Assembly: GCF_000485595.1 (NCBI RefSeq) | Contig: NW_014577276.1 | Coordinates: 110,906-133,861, forward strand | From: Priapulus caudatus | Taxonomy: Eukaryota > Priapulida > Priapulimorpha > Priapulimorphida > Priapulidae | Length of the DNA stretch: 22,956 nucleotides | Direction: 5' to 3' | Shown here: positions 1-8,985 of the stretch, one piece after another | Numbering within the stretch: position 1 is the stretch's first letter | Layout: each line of letters starts with the position of its first letter | Made by a program: the position numbers and the translations under genes | The notes under the pieces: generated by a model | Told to the model about the DNA's origin: nothing | The model's input: only the letters and a program-made list of their open reading frames with translations | The model's database searches: none

Positions 1-61
1 AGCCCCCGAAATTTTGGGGGGGTTTGCAAAAAGAGCCCCGGAAAGAAAAAAATTAATTTTT

Positions 62-170
62 CCACTGGTACCAGGGTACGTTCCGATATATCGAACTGTA
101 CCCAGGGTACCCTCCGAATCTCCGATAGTACCCTGGCACTGGGGGACATAGACCCTATCAGCGACAGTGT
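62..170. repeat. Mosaic of short GTACCCTGG/GGGACATAGACCCT modules
   Basis: This stretch holds several copies of CCAGGGTAC or its reverse complement, plus GGGGGACATAGACCCTAT. Both modules recur at the centre of the foldback element to the right (about 481-535), one of them inverted: CCAGGGTACGTTCCG at 71-85 is the reverse complement of bases near 503-517. It is probably a fragment of the same or a related repeat family. No coding sequence is visible. Confidence 0.55.
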
Positions 171-423
171 GTGTTGACAATGACATGTTGACATTGTTGT
201 GTTCAGTCGCATGAGTCGGCACCCCAAATAGTAGATACAATAATGTAACCCAAACACAGGATATAGGGTGTATCGGTGTATAGGGTGTATAGACTATAGT
301 CTATAGGGGATAACGGCACAAATCCACTTTAGGCACTTTAGGTACGGTATCACGAAGGGATGCACAGATTTCTGTGTATCATCAACTGATGCACAGACTT
401 TCCGTATATCAAGGAATGATGCA

Positions 424-443
424 AAAACCCTAACCCTAACCGG
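424..443 (-). repeat. Interstitial telomere-type repeat, C-strand orientation
   Basis: Short CCCTAA units end in CCGG on the inner side of the left arm of the foldback element. They mirror the TTAGGG runs at 591-640. TTAGGG is the usual animal telomere repeat. Here it belongs to a symmetric element and not to a chromosome end. Confidence 0.75.
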
Positions 444-480
444 CCTAAGTCATAAAGTATACTATTACTAACGCTGAGAG

Positions 481-535
481 GGTCTATGTCCCCGGGGTAC
501 TGCCGGAACGTACCCTGGGGGACATAGACCCTATG
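481..535. repeat. Central palindrome of the foldback element
   Basis: AGGGTCTATGTCCCC near 480 is answered by GGGGACATAGACCCT near 520. The adjoining GGGGTAC and GTACCC extend the pairing to about 22 bp around a loop of roughly ten bases. It could form the tip of a cruciform. The right half also recurs at 127-160. Confidence 0.75.
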
Positions 536-590
536 AGCATTACTAACCTTACTACTTAGCCTTAGGTATCACGAAGTGTGTTACTGTTAC

Positions 591-640
591 TGTTAGGGTT
601 AGGGTTACCGGTTAGGGTTAGGGTTAAGGTTAGGGTTTTT
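591..640 (+). repeat. Interstitial telomere-type repeat, G-strand orientation
   Basis: Runs of TTAGGG with one CCGG interruption and one TTAAGG variant form the inner part of the right arm. They pair with the CCCTAA units near 424-443. The total array is only a few units long. Confidence 0.75.
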
Positions 641-820
641 GCATCATTCTTTGATATACGGAAAGTCTGTGCATCAGTTGATGATACACAGAAATCTGTG
701 AATCACTTCGTGATACCTAAGCCTAAGGTGCCTAAAGTGGATTAGCACCGGGGATAACACCCTATCCTGTGTTTGGGTTACATTATTGAATATTGCATCT
801 ACCCAAATAGTACTTTATAA

Positions 821-1860
821 CAACGTTACATTTACAGCATATACTTGCTAGTTGCATATTACTATTAGCCGATGTGGTGTGCACGTGAATTCGTTCGCGT
901 GGTATGTATTATTACCTTTTATTTCCCTGCGGAGATCTTCCCTACTCAAACTCATGCTGTATTTTCACTAACCGCAACACCAATGAGCTAGCGAGCTATC
1001 GTTCCTTGTTCATCTAGTTGTCCCAAAATTATACCCGCTACAATTAGTAGGCGTGGCCTTCTCGCTGTCAGTTTTCAAACTTGCTTTCCGGCTAAAGTAT
1101 TGGACTATTAGACTAAGCAAATCTGGTATAAAAACTTATTGATGAAATTATAAAAACTACAAAATACGTAGATGAAAACTATCGTAATATATGGTATGTA
1201 CACGCTAGTACCATTCACAATACATTATTACGGAAACCCAAGAACTGCATGGCGCCGCCACTGGATGCTCTTTTGATTGTGATATATACTTCTGCTACAT
1301 CCCTAGACATGCCTATATATTATTTTTATGGCTACATCCATAGAAATAATATACTAACTGGAGTGAATAAGAATATTTCTATAGATCTATTATTATTCAC
1401 TCTTGATGCTATATGTGGTTAGACTCTAGATACGTGACTTTCTCTATCTCTTTAGACTCTTTCTATCTCTCTCTCGATCCCCCTCTCTTTTTCTTTCTCT
1501 CTCATCTCTCTAGCTCTCTAGCAAGTTGGGAAAATCCAAGAAAGGGAGCCAGCAATCCAAGAAAGAGAGGAAAACTTGTGATAATGGTCCATCGCCGTTT
1601 TTTCGCAGTGCGCAAAAACAGGAAAAAAGTTGTGGCGGGCTGCGATATGTGTTTGTCGCGGCACACCACCATTTTTTATAAAGTATACATGTAAAATAAA
1701 ATGCAAATTCATGTTAATTTATTGGTTCACATTTATTTATTATTATACGAGTATATTACACATTGCATCACATTAATGCTTGACATTTCTGGCCTTTTAT
1801 TGTTTGCTAGAATCAAAGTACATCAACAACAACGGCAAATTTAGTAATTTACTGATGTAA
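821..1860. other. AT-rich intergenic DNA, no gene seen
   Basis: No ORF here shows similarity or codon character that I recognise. A C/T-rich stretch runs from about 1440 to 1520. Two short hairpins occur: GAGTGAATAA (1361-1370) with TTATTCACTC (1393-1402), and a looser TATTATTTTTATGG / CCATAGAAATAATA pair just before it. These may be remnants of small inverted-repeat elements. Confidence 0.5.
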
Positions 1861-1983
1861 ATTTTCATATGGCTGAAATTTTTTATGACCGGAAGCTTCT
1901 GGACTCATTCCGGGGCACCGGGAGCAGCGTTTCATACCGGGAGGATCCCGGTGAGACCGGAACACTTGGGACGTCTGTTACTG

Positions 1984-2180
<197 letters not shown>

Positions 2181-2189
2181 GTGAGTTAG

Positions 2190-2465
2190 AGAGAAGAGAG
2201 AGAGAGAGAGTGCGTGCGTGTGTTGCGTGCGTGCGTCGTGCGTGCGTGCGTGCGTGCGTATGTGTGCGTGCGTGTGTGGCGTGTGTGTGCGTTCGTGCGT
2301 GTGCGCGTGCGTACGTGTGTGCGTAAAGACTCTCAAGTCAGACTCTCTAGCGTCGCTATGCAGCCTGCGTGCGTGTGTGGTGTGTGTGTGCGTTCGTGCG
2401 TGTGCGCGTGCGTACGTGTGTGCGTAAGACTCTCAAGTTAGACTCTCTAGAGTCGCTATAGCCTA
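2190..2465. repeat. GA and GTGC microsatellite with a 100-bp tandem duplication
   Basis: A GA run (about 2190-2210) leads into GTGC and GTGT units. A segment of about 100 bp containing GACTCTCTAG and GTCGCTAT is present twice (about 2265-2365 and 2366-2465), differing at a few positions. It alternates purine and pyrimidine for long stretches. Confidence 0.85.
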
Positions 2466-2556
2466 CATCATTTTCCTGTATAGGAATGCCGCTCGCGTCA
2501 CTGGTCGGGTTGCCTGCAAAGATAATGTATTTCGGTCAAACACATGCGCTCAATTT

Positions 2557-2599
2557 GGGTAGGTGTATGCCCGAGAGTGGGTAGGTGTATGCCCGAGAG
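2557..2599. repeat. Two copies of a 21-bp direct repeat
   Basis: GGGTAGGTGTATGCCCGAGA occurs at 2557 and again at 2579, separated by one or two bases. It lies just left of the inverted-repeat element at 2619. Confidence 0.8.
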
Positions 2600-2618
2600 G
2601 GGTGTGCATGGTATTAAC

Positions 2619-2891
2619 AAGGCCGTAGTCTGGGGGGGGGGGCAGCTGCCCCCTTAGATTTTGGACCAAAAAAATAAAATAAAAATGTTCTACTAAAAGA
2701 GACTTGTCGTAGTCAGAATGAAGGCTGTAGCCTACATGTACTCAAAGTGCCTCAAATACCATCTCTTGCGATCTACATTTTCAAAATTTTCGGTTGGAGG
2801 ACCCCCAGACCCCCACCTGTTTCTCACCCCTCCTTGAAATCCTGGATCCGCCACTGCCCACCCCCTAGGAATTTGCTCAGTCTACGGCCTT
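2619..2891. mobile_element. Non-autonomous DNA-transposon-like element
   Basis: The ends are inverted copies: AAGGCCGTAGTCTG at 2619 and CAGTCTACGGCCTT at 2878, with one mismatch. Internally, the minus strand contains CAGTGGCGGATCCAGGATTT. I recognise CAG-x-GGCGGATCCAGG as a type of sequence common at the ends of hAT-like elements in invertebrate genomes. A related GGGCGGATTTAGG stands alone near 7246. Long G and C runs are present and no transposase is encoded. Class assignment is tentative. Confidence 0.5.
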
Positions 2892-3127
2892 GGACCGTAA
2901 AATCCACCCTAGACATTTCACGTTGGCCGCAGCATCCCACAACAATCCTTTCCTTCGTAACCTCGTAAATAATAGTCTTCAAAGTCCAATTAAGGGACTA
3001 TATTGAAGACGGAAAGAGTCAAGTTGATCAAATATAAAGATCAACACTGCGGAACGCAGTAAAATCCCTGGGGCACTCCATATATATTGCTTGGTAGGCC
3101 CCTTGGTAGGTATTCATGTGCCGCGGG

Positions 3128-3310
3128 AAACCCCCCCCCCCTCTTTTCACCCTAAACTTCCGTTCTAGTGCATCGCATTTTTAAGAATATCTTGTTCCAG
3201 AGCATCACAAGTTTACATTTTCGAACATAGCCAGTTCCAGAGCATCCCACATTCAACAAACATTGGTTCCAGCGACCCCCATTTTCAGGTCTGACTTAGT
3301 TCTAGAGCCC
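3128..3310 (+). repeat. Short tandem array of GTTCYAG-headed units
   Basis: GTTC(C/T)AG starts at 3162, 3194, 3234, 3266 and 3299, giving units of 32-40 bp. Most continue AGCATC.CA or AGC.CC.CATTTT. The array is preceded by a C run at 3131-3142, and another C run lies near 3371. It may be the body of a non-autonomous retroelement or a minisatellite. Confidence 0.6.
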
Positions 3311-3662
3311 CTCATTTTTGACTTTGCAATGACACATATACCTACGAGTACCATAATGTGTGGTGAGTGCCCCCCCCCCCCGGAGCAAAAGAGCCTCAAA
3401 TATGCAATTTACTAAAGAGGAAGGGAGAGAATTCCAATACGGAATGACAGACACAAATAAGGGATCATTAGAAAATGGTACATGTCGAAAGCAATGACTA
3501 CGCGCAGATGATCAAGTGCAACGAACAGGCTTCATCCATCCAGAGAGACATGATACAAGATTGCGTGGCACAGCTTTGCTGTAGATCCTGAGCGCTGCGC
3601 GCGGATGAGACGCGCAGTTCCGCGAGGTTTTTCCAAAATTGAAAACGTTCAGTCGCGCACGT
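3311..3662. other. Non-coding DNA upstream of CWF19L1
   Basis: No ORF of note. It carries a C run near 3371 and becomes CpG-rich from about 3590 (GCGCTGCGCGCGGATGAGACGCGC), which fits the edge of a promoter-type region for the gene starting at 3922. Confidence 0.45.
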
Positions 3663-3733
3663 ACGTGTGCCACTGATCTCTATAATAATATCATTATTAT
3701 ATCGATATTATTATAGAGATCAGTGACGTGTGC
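3663..3733. mobile_element. 55-bp hairpin element with 8-bp target-site duplication
   Basis: Arms of 21 bp, beginning CACTGATCTC and ending GAGATCAGTG (3671-3691 and 3705-3725), are perfect inverted copies around a 13-base AT loop. ACGTGTGC lies directly outside on each side (3663-3670 and 3726-3733), which is the expected mark of insertion. Eight-base duplications are typical of hAT and P-type elements. The element sits about 200 bp before the CWF19L1 start codon. Confidence 0.75.
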
Positions 3734-3834
3734 ACAGTGAAAAACGTTTGTCGCGTAACACTCTGATCGAAAATGGCGCCTGTGGCGTCACAACTACATA
3801 ACCAATTCGATTCCTTTTCTTGAATATCTAGCTC

Positions 3835-3873
3835 ATGGATAATCGGCAAAGCTGCTGCAAGCGTGTATTGTAA
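3835..3873 (+). other. Short upstream ORF in the CWF19L1 leader
   Basis: ATG at 3835 opens a 12-codon frame that ends at TAA 3871-3873, in the leader of CWF19L1. The same TAA overlaps a consensus donor, GTAAGT, at 3870, so the uORF stop would depend on whether a leader intron is removed. A second short frame opens at ATG 3773 inside the YY1-like motif. Confidence 0.35.
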
Positions 3874-3919
3874 GTTGATCTACTTAACTTGCGTTTGTTT
3901 TCAATAATAACAACACTAG
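3870..3919 (+). other. Possible 50-nt leader intron
   Basis: GTAAGT at 3870 and CAACACTAG at 3911-3919 would define a 50-nt intron with a short T-rich stretch before the acceptor. Removal would join the leader two bases before the ATG at 3922. The size is at the low end for animals, so this is a possibility only. RNA reads would settle it. Confidence 0.25.
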
Positions 3920-3921
3920 TT

Positions 3922-5571
3922 ATGGCTTCAGATAGAGATATAAAGATAATAGTGTGTGGAGACGTAAAGGGTCAATTCAAGAGCCTGTTTAATCGCGTCA
4001 CTTCGATAAACAAGAAAAATGGACCATTTGAAATGCTTCTCTGTGTTGGTGAGTTTTTCGCGGCGTCTGAATCGGCGAAAACCGAGTGGGAAGATTGTGT
4101 TAGGGGTAACATTAATGTTCCTCTATCTACATTTATTCTTGGCGCAAACGAGACTGAATACGGTCGATATTATTCAAGTGGAAAAGAAGGCGAACTGTGT
4201 CGTAATATTACATACTTGGGGAAAAAAGGCCTGTTTTCGGCAGGCTCTGGACTGAAAATTGCCTATCTAAGTGGACAAGAGCAACATAATGAAATTGGTA
4301 GTACTGGCGGTGGTAGTGCTGGTACTGGTGGTGACAGCCAAGGACTTGGATTTGCAGCAAAGGACGTAACCAACCTTCTTGATACAATAACACAGTCAAC
4401 AGTGTCCAATGGAGTTGATATCTTGCTTACATCACAGTGGCCAAGTGGTGTTTCAAACTACACCAAGTCACCTGTTGGTCTTGAGGAGAGCAACAAGTTA
4501 GATTCACGTGCCATTGCGCAGCTCGCATTAGCTCTGAAGCCTAGGTACCACTTTGCTGGATCAAAGGGTATATATTTTGAACGGCACCCATACCGCAATC
4601 ACAAAATATTAGCAGAGACCGCACAGCATGTCACACGATTCATAGGTCTTGCAGACTATGGCAATTCCTCCAAGTACAAGGCGATGTATGCTTTCACTGT
4701 AACACCTATGGTGCATATATGTGCTGCAGACCTCTATAAGCAGCCAGAAGATGTAACAGAATGCCCATATCATCTTGACAACAACATCCTAGAAGCTGGT
4801 GGGAAAACGAAAAAGTCTGGGGAGGCAGTTCAGTTCTTTTACGATACGAGTGAGCGTGGGGGTGATGCCAGACATAGGAAGAAAAGACCGGTTGAAGGTG
4901 AGGCAGGCTGGGTAGCAAAGAAGCGTCCACAAGCAACAGGACCTTGTTGGTTTTGTCTAGGGGGCAAGGAGGTTGAGAATCACTTGGTTGTTAGTGTGGG
5001 AGAAACGACCTATCTCGCACTTGCCAAGGGAGGCCTAGTTAGCGATCACGTCATGATATTGCCGATTGAACATCACCAGTCTATCACTCAGTGCCCCGAG
5101 GAGGTGCTGGAGGAGATTAACAAATACAAGCTATCTTTAGTGAAGTACTTCAAAGCCAAAGATCAGGGTGTGCTGTTCTTTGAACGTAACTACAAGACAC
5201 AGCATCTGCAAATACAGGCAGTCCCTTACCCAATGAGCAAACACAGCAGTGTCAAAGATGCCATCACTAACTATGCAGATAGCAAGGATATCCAATTGGA
5301 CGAGTTGCCAAAGTACACCAGCTTAAAGCAAGTCGTGCAGCCCGGCGCCCCCTATTTCTACCTCGAACTCGATACTGAAGACAAGTTCTTGCATCGTATA
5401 AGAAAGGCCTTCCCACTGCAGTTCGGAAGGGAGGTTGCTGCAAGTCCGTCTCTGCTGAATATGGAGGAGAGAGCCGATTGGAAGGCATGTGCGCAGAGTA
5501 AGCAGAAAGAGACGGATTTATCCTTGCTGTTCAAGAAAGCATTCCAGCCATTTGACTTTAACTACTCGTGA
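3922..5571 (+). CDS. CWF19L1: CWF19-like protein 1 (CwfJ family), intronless
   Basis: This is a 549-residue nuclear protein of the CWF19L1/Drn1 family, which associates with late spliceosomes and with the lariat-debranching step of intron turnover. The N-terminal metallophosphatase-like part starts with CGDVKGQF (residues 12-19) and continues through YLSGQE. Two basic clusters follow (RHRKKRP 317-323, KKRP 333-336). The CwfJ_C_1 HIT-like region holds GPCWFC (340-345), SDHVMILPIEHHQS (374-387) and QHLQIQAVP around H428. CwfJ_C_2 holds QPGAPYFYLEL (from about 473) and PLQFGRE (498-504). Length matches the human protein (538 aa) without truncation. ATG 3922 has G at -3 and +4 and matches the family's N-terminus; the frame extends upstream only through TTG 3889. 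A Gly/Ser/Thr-rich insert lies near residues 128-142. The lack of coding introns contrasts with the intron-rich neighbour. Confidence 0.97.
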   Translation: MASDRDIKIIVCGDVKGQFKSLFNRVTSINKKNGPFEMLLCVGEFFAASESAKTEWEDCVRGNINVPLSTFILGANETEYGRYYSSGKEGELCRNITYLGKKGLFSAGSGLKIAYLSGQEQHNEIGSTGGGSAGTGGDSQGLGFAAKDVTNLLDTITQSTVSNGVDILLTSQWPSGVSNYTKSPVGLEESNKLDSRAIAQLALALKPRYHFAGSKGIYFERHPYRNHKILAETAQHVTRFIGLADYGNSSKYKAMYAFTVTPMVHICAADLYKQPEDVTECPYHLDNNILEAGGKTKKSGEAVQFFYDTSERGGDARHRKKRPVEGEAGWVAKKRPQATGPCWFCLGGKEVENHLVVSVGETTYLALAKGGLVSDHVMILPIEHHQSITQCPEEVLEEINKYKLSLVKYFKAKDQGVLFFERNYKTQHLQIQAVPYPMSKHSSVKDAITNYADSKDIQLDELPKYTSLKQVVQPGAPYFYLELDTEDKFLHRIRKAFPLQFGREVAASPSLLNMEERADWKACAQSKQKETDLSLLFKKAFQPFDFNYS

Positions 5572-5669
5572 ACAGCGCCGATTCCAATTGAGTCGTTTTA
5601 TTCTTTTTTGCCAAGTTGCTATGGCGATGATAAAATCTATGTAAACTCAGCAACAACTCGGCTGTGTGA

Positions 5670-5675
5670 AATAAA
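5670..5675 (+). terminator. Poly(A) signal for CWF19L1
   Basis: AATAAA lies 98 bases past the stop codon, followed within 30-60 bases by T/G-containing sequence. It gives a short 3' UTR and is the first canonical signal after the gene. Confidence 0.65.
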
Positions 5676-5699
5676 CGTCAGCAATAATGTAGAGTGGCT

Positions 5700-7494
5700 A
5701 CACGTCTGGCTTTTTCTAAATCCAGCATGTATGCATGTTATTGTGCAGTATATTAAATTTTGTTAAGAAAGAGATAGGGATACTCTAGTTGAGATATCTG
5801 TTGTATATAAGGCTCTATGAATTTAGCAATAGCCAGACACATAGCCAGGGTCATATACTACATTTTTTATGACAGTTGTGTACCATCCTTTTATATTTGT
5901 ACCCGATACCCATGCATGGAAGGTAGAAAATAGTCCAACTCCACAATGTGACATGCAAGTAGCTTTCTTACAAAATGCAATTTTATCTGTGTATGAAATA
6001 TTTGTTTTAGTGTAATGTCTGTAAACAGATTTTATAGTGCAAATTTGCATACCACAATAACTTGGTTATAATTTCTTAGCAAATACAATTTCTGGTTTAA
6101 GTACTAAATAGTGTGATTTGAATTTTTATGAGCAGTTGCTGTGTAAAAAGTCAATCATATCTCTGACTTATTTTTGGCTTGTTTAATAATTGTCAATTTA
6201 AAATTTGCAGTGTAAGCAATTACTAAGCATTACCCTGAGCCAAGGCAAAATTGTCTAATTTTTCTAGCAACACTAGAAGCAATATCAGGAATAGTTGCTA
6301 GGCAAATGTTCTGGCTCTGTGCAGCATGTTTAAGTACCAAGTACAAAACTGAAACTACTCTAATAACTAATGATGATAATCTTAACCAGTGAATTCACTA
6401 ATTATACACAATGAATTATATCATAAGAGTAAATATTGTCGATTGACGTCGAAATAATTTTAAATCATACAGTTTATTTTCCACCACATCCTTTTAGGCC
6501 ACACGTCTAAATACAAGTACTGCAAGTGAAGTGACATTTTACTTAATTAAGTCACTAATTCTTCAATTATCACCTAAACGATATACATACCCATTAAAAA
6601 ATAAATAGTAAAATTGCCCATACAGTTCTCCACGAAGTACTTAACATTGCATTAATTGAACTATTCTGTACTATAGCGCTATGTGCTATACAGCAATCGT
6701 ACAAGTGTATACATACGTAACAAAAAAATGTCATAGAGCAATCGCTTGGTTTACATGAATGTAGCAGAACGTTGGACCTCTGAAAATGAAACAAAGCAAT
6801 AACAGATAACTAGTTAAATATCCAACCATTTTTGCATATATGCAGCATCAGACGTAACGGTACCAATCGTAATAGACGGTGGTTATTACAAATGTATTAC
6901 AGTACAGAGAACATTGATCAGAACAACAGAAAGCTAAAGACTATAGTCATTCATATTCCTAAACAAAATATTTAGTGAATTCACCAATAGCATAAAAATT
7001 AACACACAGGTCACTATTTATAAAAGTGTTTACAGTACAACTTTTACCAAAATTTTTTTATTTGTACATACTTTTACACTGAACCTTGATACTGTTCATA
7101 GTATACATACGCTCACACCGACACAGCTCAGAAACACTATCTTAGAAATGGCTACCTGGTAAAAAGTAAAAAAAAAGGTTTGAAATGTCTCATGACATGC
7201 AAAATCAGTTCTGCATAAAACGTTGGAACCTCATACCAGGACATGGGCGGATTTAGGAAGTGGGGCAGATTGGGTGGCTAGCCAGCCACAACACTGTTCT
7301 ACCAGAAATTTTTGCACACATGCACGACTGCACGTGCAAGTAATAGCATTTAGAAACACAAAAACATGACATAACTATTTTATATAAATCATCACACAGG
7401 AACGCATGCTTATATATAAAGAGATATGTGACACAGAATCTTCATGGTAGAGCAAATGATCAGAAACAAGAAATTGACTACAAAGGACGAGTTT
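5700..7494. other. AT-rich intergenic DNA, no gene seen
   Basis: Scattered small open frames of 60-75 codons occur on the minus strand, but none has recognisable motifs, good splice context or GC-rich codon third positions. A GGGCGGATTTAGGAAGTGGGG segment near 7246 resembles the hAT-like ends seen at 2619-2891 and probably marks a transposon fragment. Confidence 0.55.
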
Positions 7495-7548
7495 GATGTC
7501 ATCAGGAGTAGATAATAGGGATTCCCTATTATCTACTCCTGATGTCAT
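7495..7548. mobile_element. Miniature palindromic element with 7-8 bp target duplication
   Basis: Perfect 21-bp arms (7501-7521 and 7523-7543) surround a single base. The element proper begins CAGGAGT and ends ACTCCTG, and it is flanked by GATGTCAT at 7495-7502 and 7541-7548. CAG...CTG ends with a 7-8 bp duplication fit a hAT-like MITE reduced to its terminal repeats. The element at 20268-20305 has the same CAGGAGT/ACTCCTG core. Confidence 0.75.
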
Positions 7549-7648
7549 GAATATCAGAGCAAATAAGCACAACTACAATGTGAGTTATATTCACATTTGA
7601 ACCCGATTCCAGAAATAACTGGCTGCTGACACGGGCAGATCCAAACAG

Positions 7649-7810
7649 GTATATATATATATATACCTATATACCTATATACTATATACCAACAGTTATA
7701 TGGCAGGTTGGATTGCACATTGCGATTTAATTTCAATTTTTAAAACACTTAGATCTGGATGTATATGCGTGTGTATATATATATATATACATACACACAT
7801 ATACGCCAAC
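7649..7810. repeat. TA-rich microsatellites and short palindromes
   Basis: Two TA runs occur. One is framed by GGTATA/TATACC (about 7650-7668), followed by TATACCTATA units. The other lies at about 7775-7790 within TGTGTATA...TATACATACACA. Both can form hairpins. No gene is present. Confidence 0.85.
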
Positions 7811-7873
7811 AGCTACAGAATTTCCAACACACTTTTCAAATCACCAACAGACTGCCATTACTCTGGGCTTTAC

Positions 7874-7965
7874 CTGTTGACCGCATCAGTCGTTGATTTT
7901 CGACGAGTTTCCGTTTCATCCGAGATCACAATATGAATAAGGCTCCAAATACGACGACTGTTCAT
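7874..7965 (-). other. Weak candidate exon on the minus strand
   Basis: An ATG at 7965 opens 31 codons that end at TAA, and CAACAG|GTAAAG gives a fair donor at 7873, just before that stop. The segment is less AT-rich than its surroundings. I do not recognise the peptide and found no partner exon downstream, so it may be chance or a non-coding first exon. Confidence 0.15.
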
Positions 7966-7999
7966 ATCTGCTTATTATTTTACACAATTATTATTTTAT

Positions 8000-8985
8000 G
8001 CAATGCAGTGACTGCACCACAACAAGTCCGCACCATGTGCGATCACAAACACGTAAGTATGCGTACATAGACATCCGAACATGGGTACTAACATATAGTG
8101 ATCCCTCACTGATTGCTTAGGTTACCTTCTTGATATATTGCCTGAATGGTGAATACAATCGGACCTTATACAGTATACAATGTATATTATACAATTATTA
8201 TACAATGTATTCGTAACACCGACGTACGTGACGCTATGTGCGTTCATGTAACCATAAAAACTTCATTATTTTGCATTACGACAGTGACAATTGTGACAAG
8301 TCTTCATAATTCTGTGTGATTTTCTCCACCTACATCGTTTATTAACAGATATGTGTTCTATAGAGGTGTCCACTAACATAGGTTTGGCTGCAGTAAACTA
8401 CAGATAAGCAAATTCACGATTGTAAAACACACAATGGCAATGGGATTATTACAGTCTGCTAGGCACCTGTACACGGCCAAGTTGAATAAATTACCCATGG
8501 TCACCAGTGAATTCTTACACATATATATTACACTCCCACTGCAGCCCATGCACAGACCATGTGCACAATGAGCGACTTGCATTATGCCATTAAAAGTAAC
8601 TTTTGGGCACAATTGTAACGATAATGCACAATGGCATAAATAGTAAAATACAAAATAAATCACTAAAATTACATCAAACTGCGTATGCAAATATGCATAC
8701 GTTTTTCAAGGCAGGCGCTATTGATTTTTAATAATTCTCGATCAATAGTACTGGGTGAATCCACTAGTAATGGGTTCAATACTCCAGTTGTAATCACGCA
8801 CCGAATAATTAATCCTTGACTACGTCACTCTATATATACACACAAACTGCAGACGTTGGCTGCACATCATATATTACAACAGCCATCTCAACACCACTGC
8901 TGCTGCTACTACTATGGAGTGCGTCGTCCCAAACGTCCCCTGCCCTCTGTCCGTCGCGCCCGCCGGGCCCGCTCGTCTCTTTAGG
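8000..8985. other. AT-rich intergenic DNA and probable ATF6 3' flank
   Basis: No gene is recognisable. The 105-codon minus frame at 8373-8690 has no known motif. Repeated TATACAATGTAT/TTATACAATTATTATAC segments lie at about 8170-8205. A minus-strand AATAAA (plus TTTATT, 8338-8343) could serve ATF6 if its 3' UTR is about 1.2 kb long, but I see no closer convincing signal. Confidence 0.4.

Larger units (their letters stand above)
232..801. mobile_element. Foldback element with telomere-like repeats, 9-11 bp target duplication
   Basis: Two long inverted arms (about 232-443 and 608-801) pair over most of their length. They share AATAATGTAACCCAAACACA, CACAGATTTCTGTGTATCAT, a CTGATGCACAGACTTTCCGT block and telomere-type runs (CCCTAACCCTAACCGG on the left, CCGGTTAGGGTTAGGG on the right). 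The ends read TAGAT and ATCTA. They are flanked by the direct repeat CCCAAATAG (223-231 and 802-810), which extends to 11 bp if TA is counted. A second inverted repeat sits at the centre. No transposase ORF is present. Long arms and a 9-11 bp duplication fit a Mutator-like foldback element, but the class is inference. Confidence 0.7.
3735..3921 (+). promoter_or_regulatory. Putative CWF19L1 promoter and 5' UTR
   Basis: The stretch between the hairpin element and the start codon includes AAATGGCGCC (3771-3780), matching the YY1-type motif often found at animal transcription starts. It is followed by GTGGCGTCAC, a CRE-like half site, and by ACCAAT near 3800. No TATA box is evident at a sensible distance. 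Function is inferred from position and motif only. Confidence 0.4.

Noticed and set aside
591-640. Telomere repeats considered as a chromosome end
   Set aside because: They are few, occur in both orientations and are part of a symmetric element, with ordinary sequence and genes beyond.
3671-3725. Hairpin considered as a microRNA precursor
   Set aside because: The arms are perfectly paired, AT-rich and flanked by a target-site duplication, which fits a transposon better than a microRNA with its usual bulges and longer stem.
3889-3921. N-terminal extension of CWF19L1 from position 3889
   Set aside because: It would start at TTG, not ATG. The ATG at 3922 has good context and matches the family's N-terminus.
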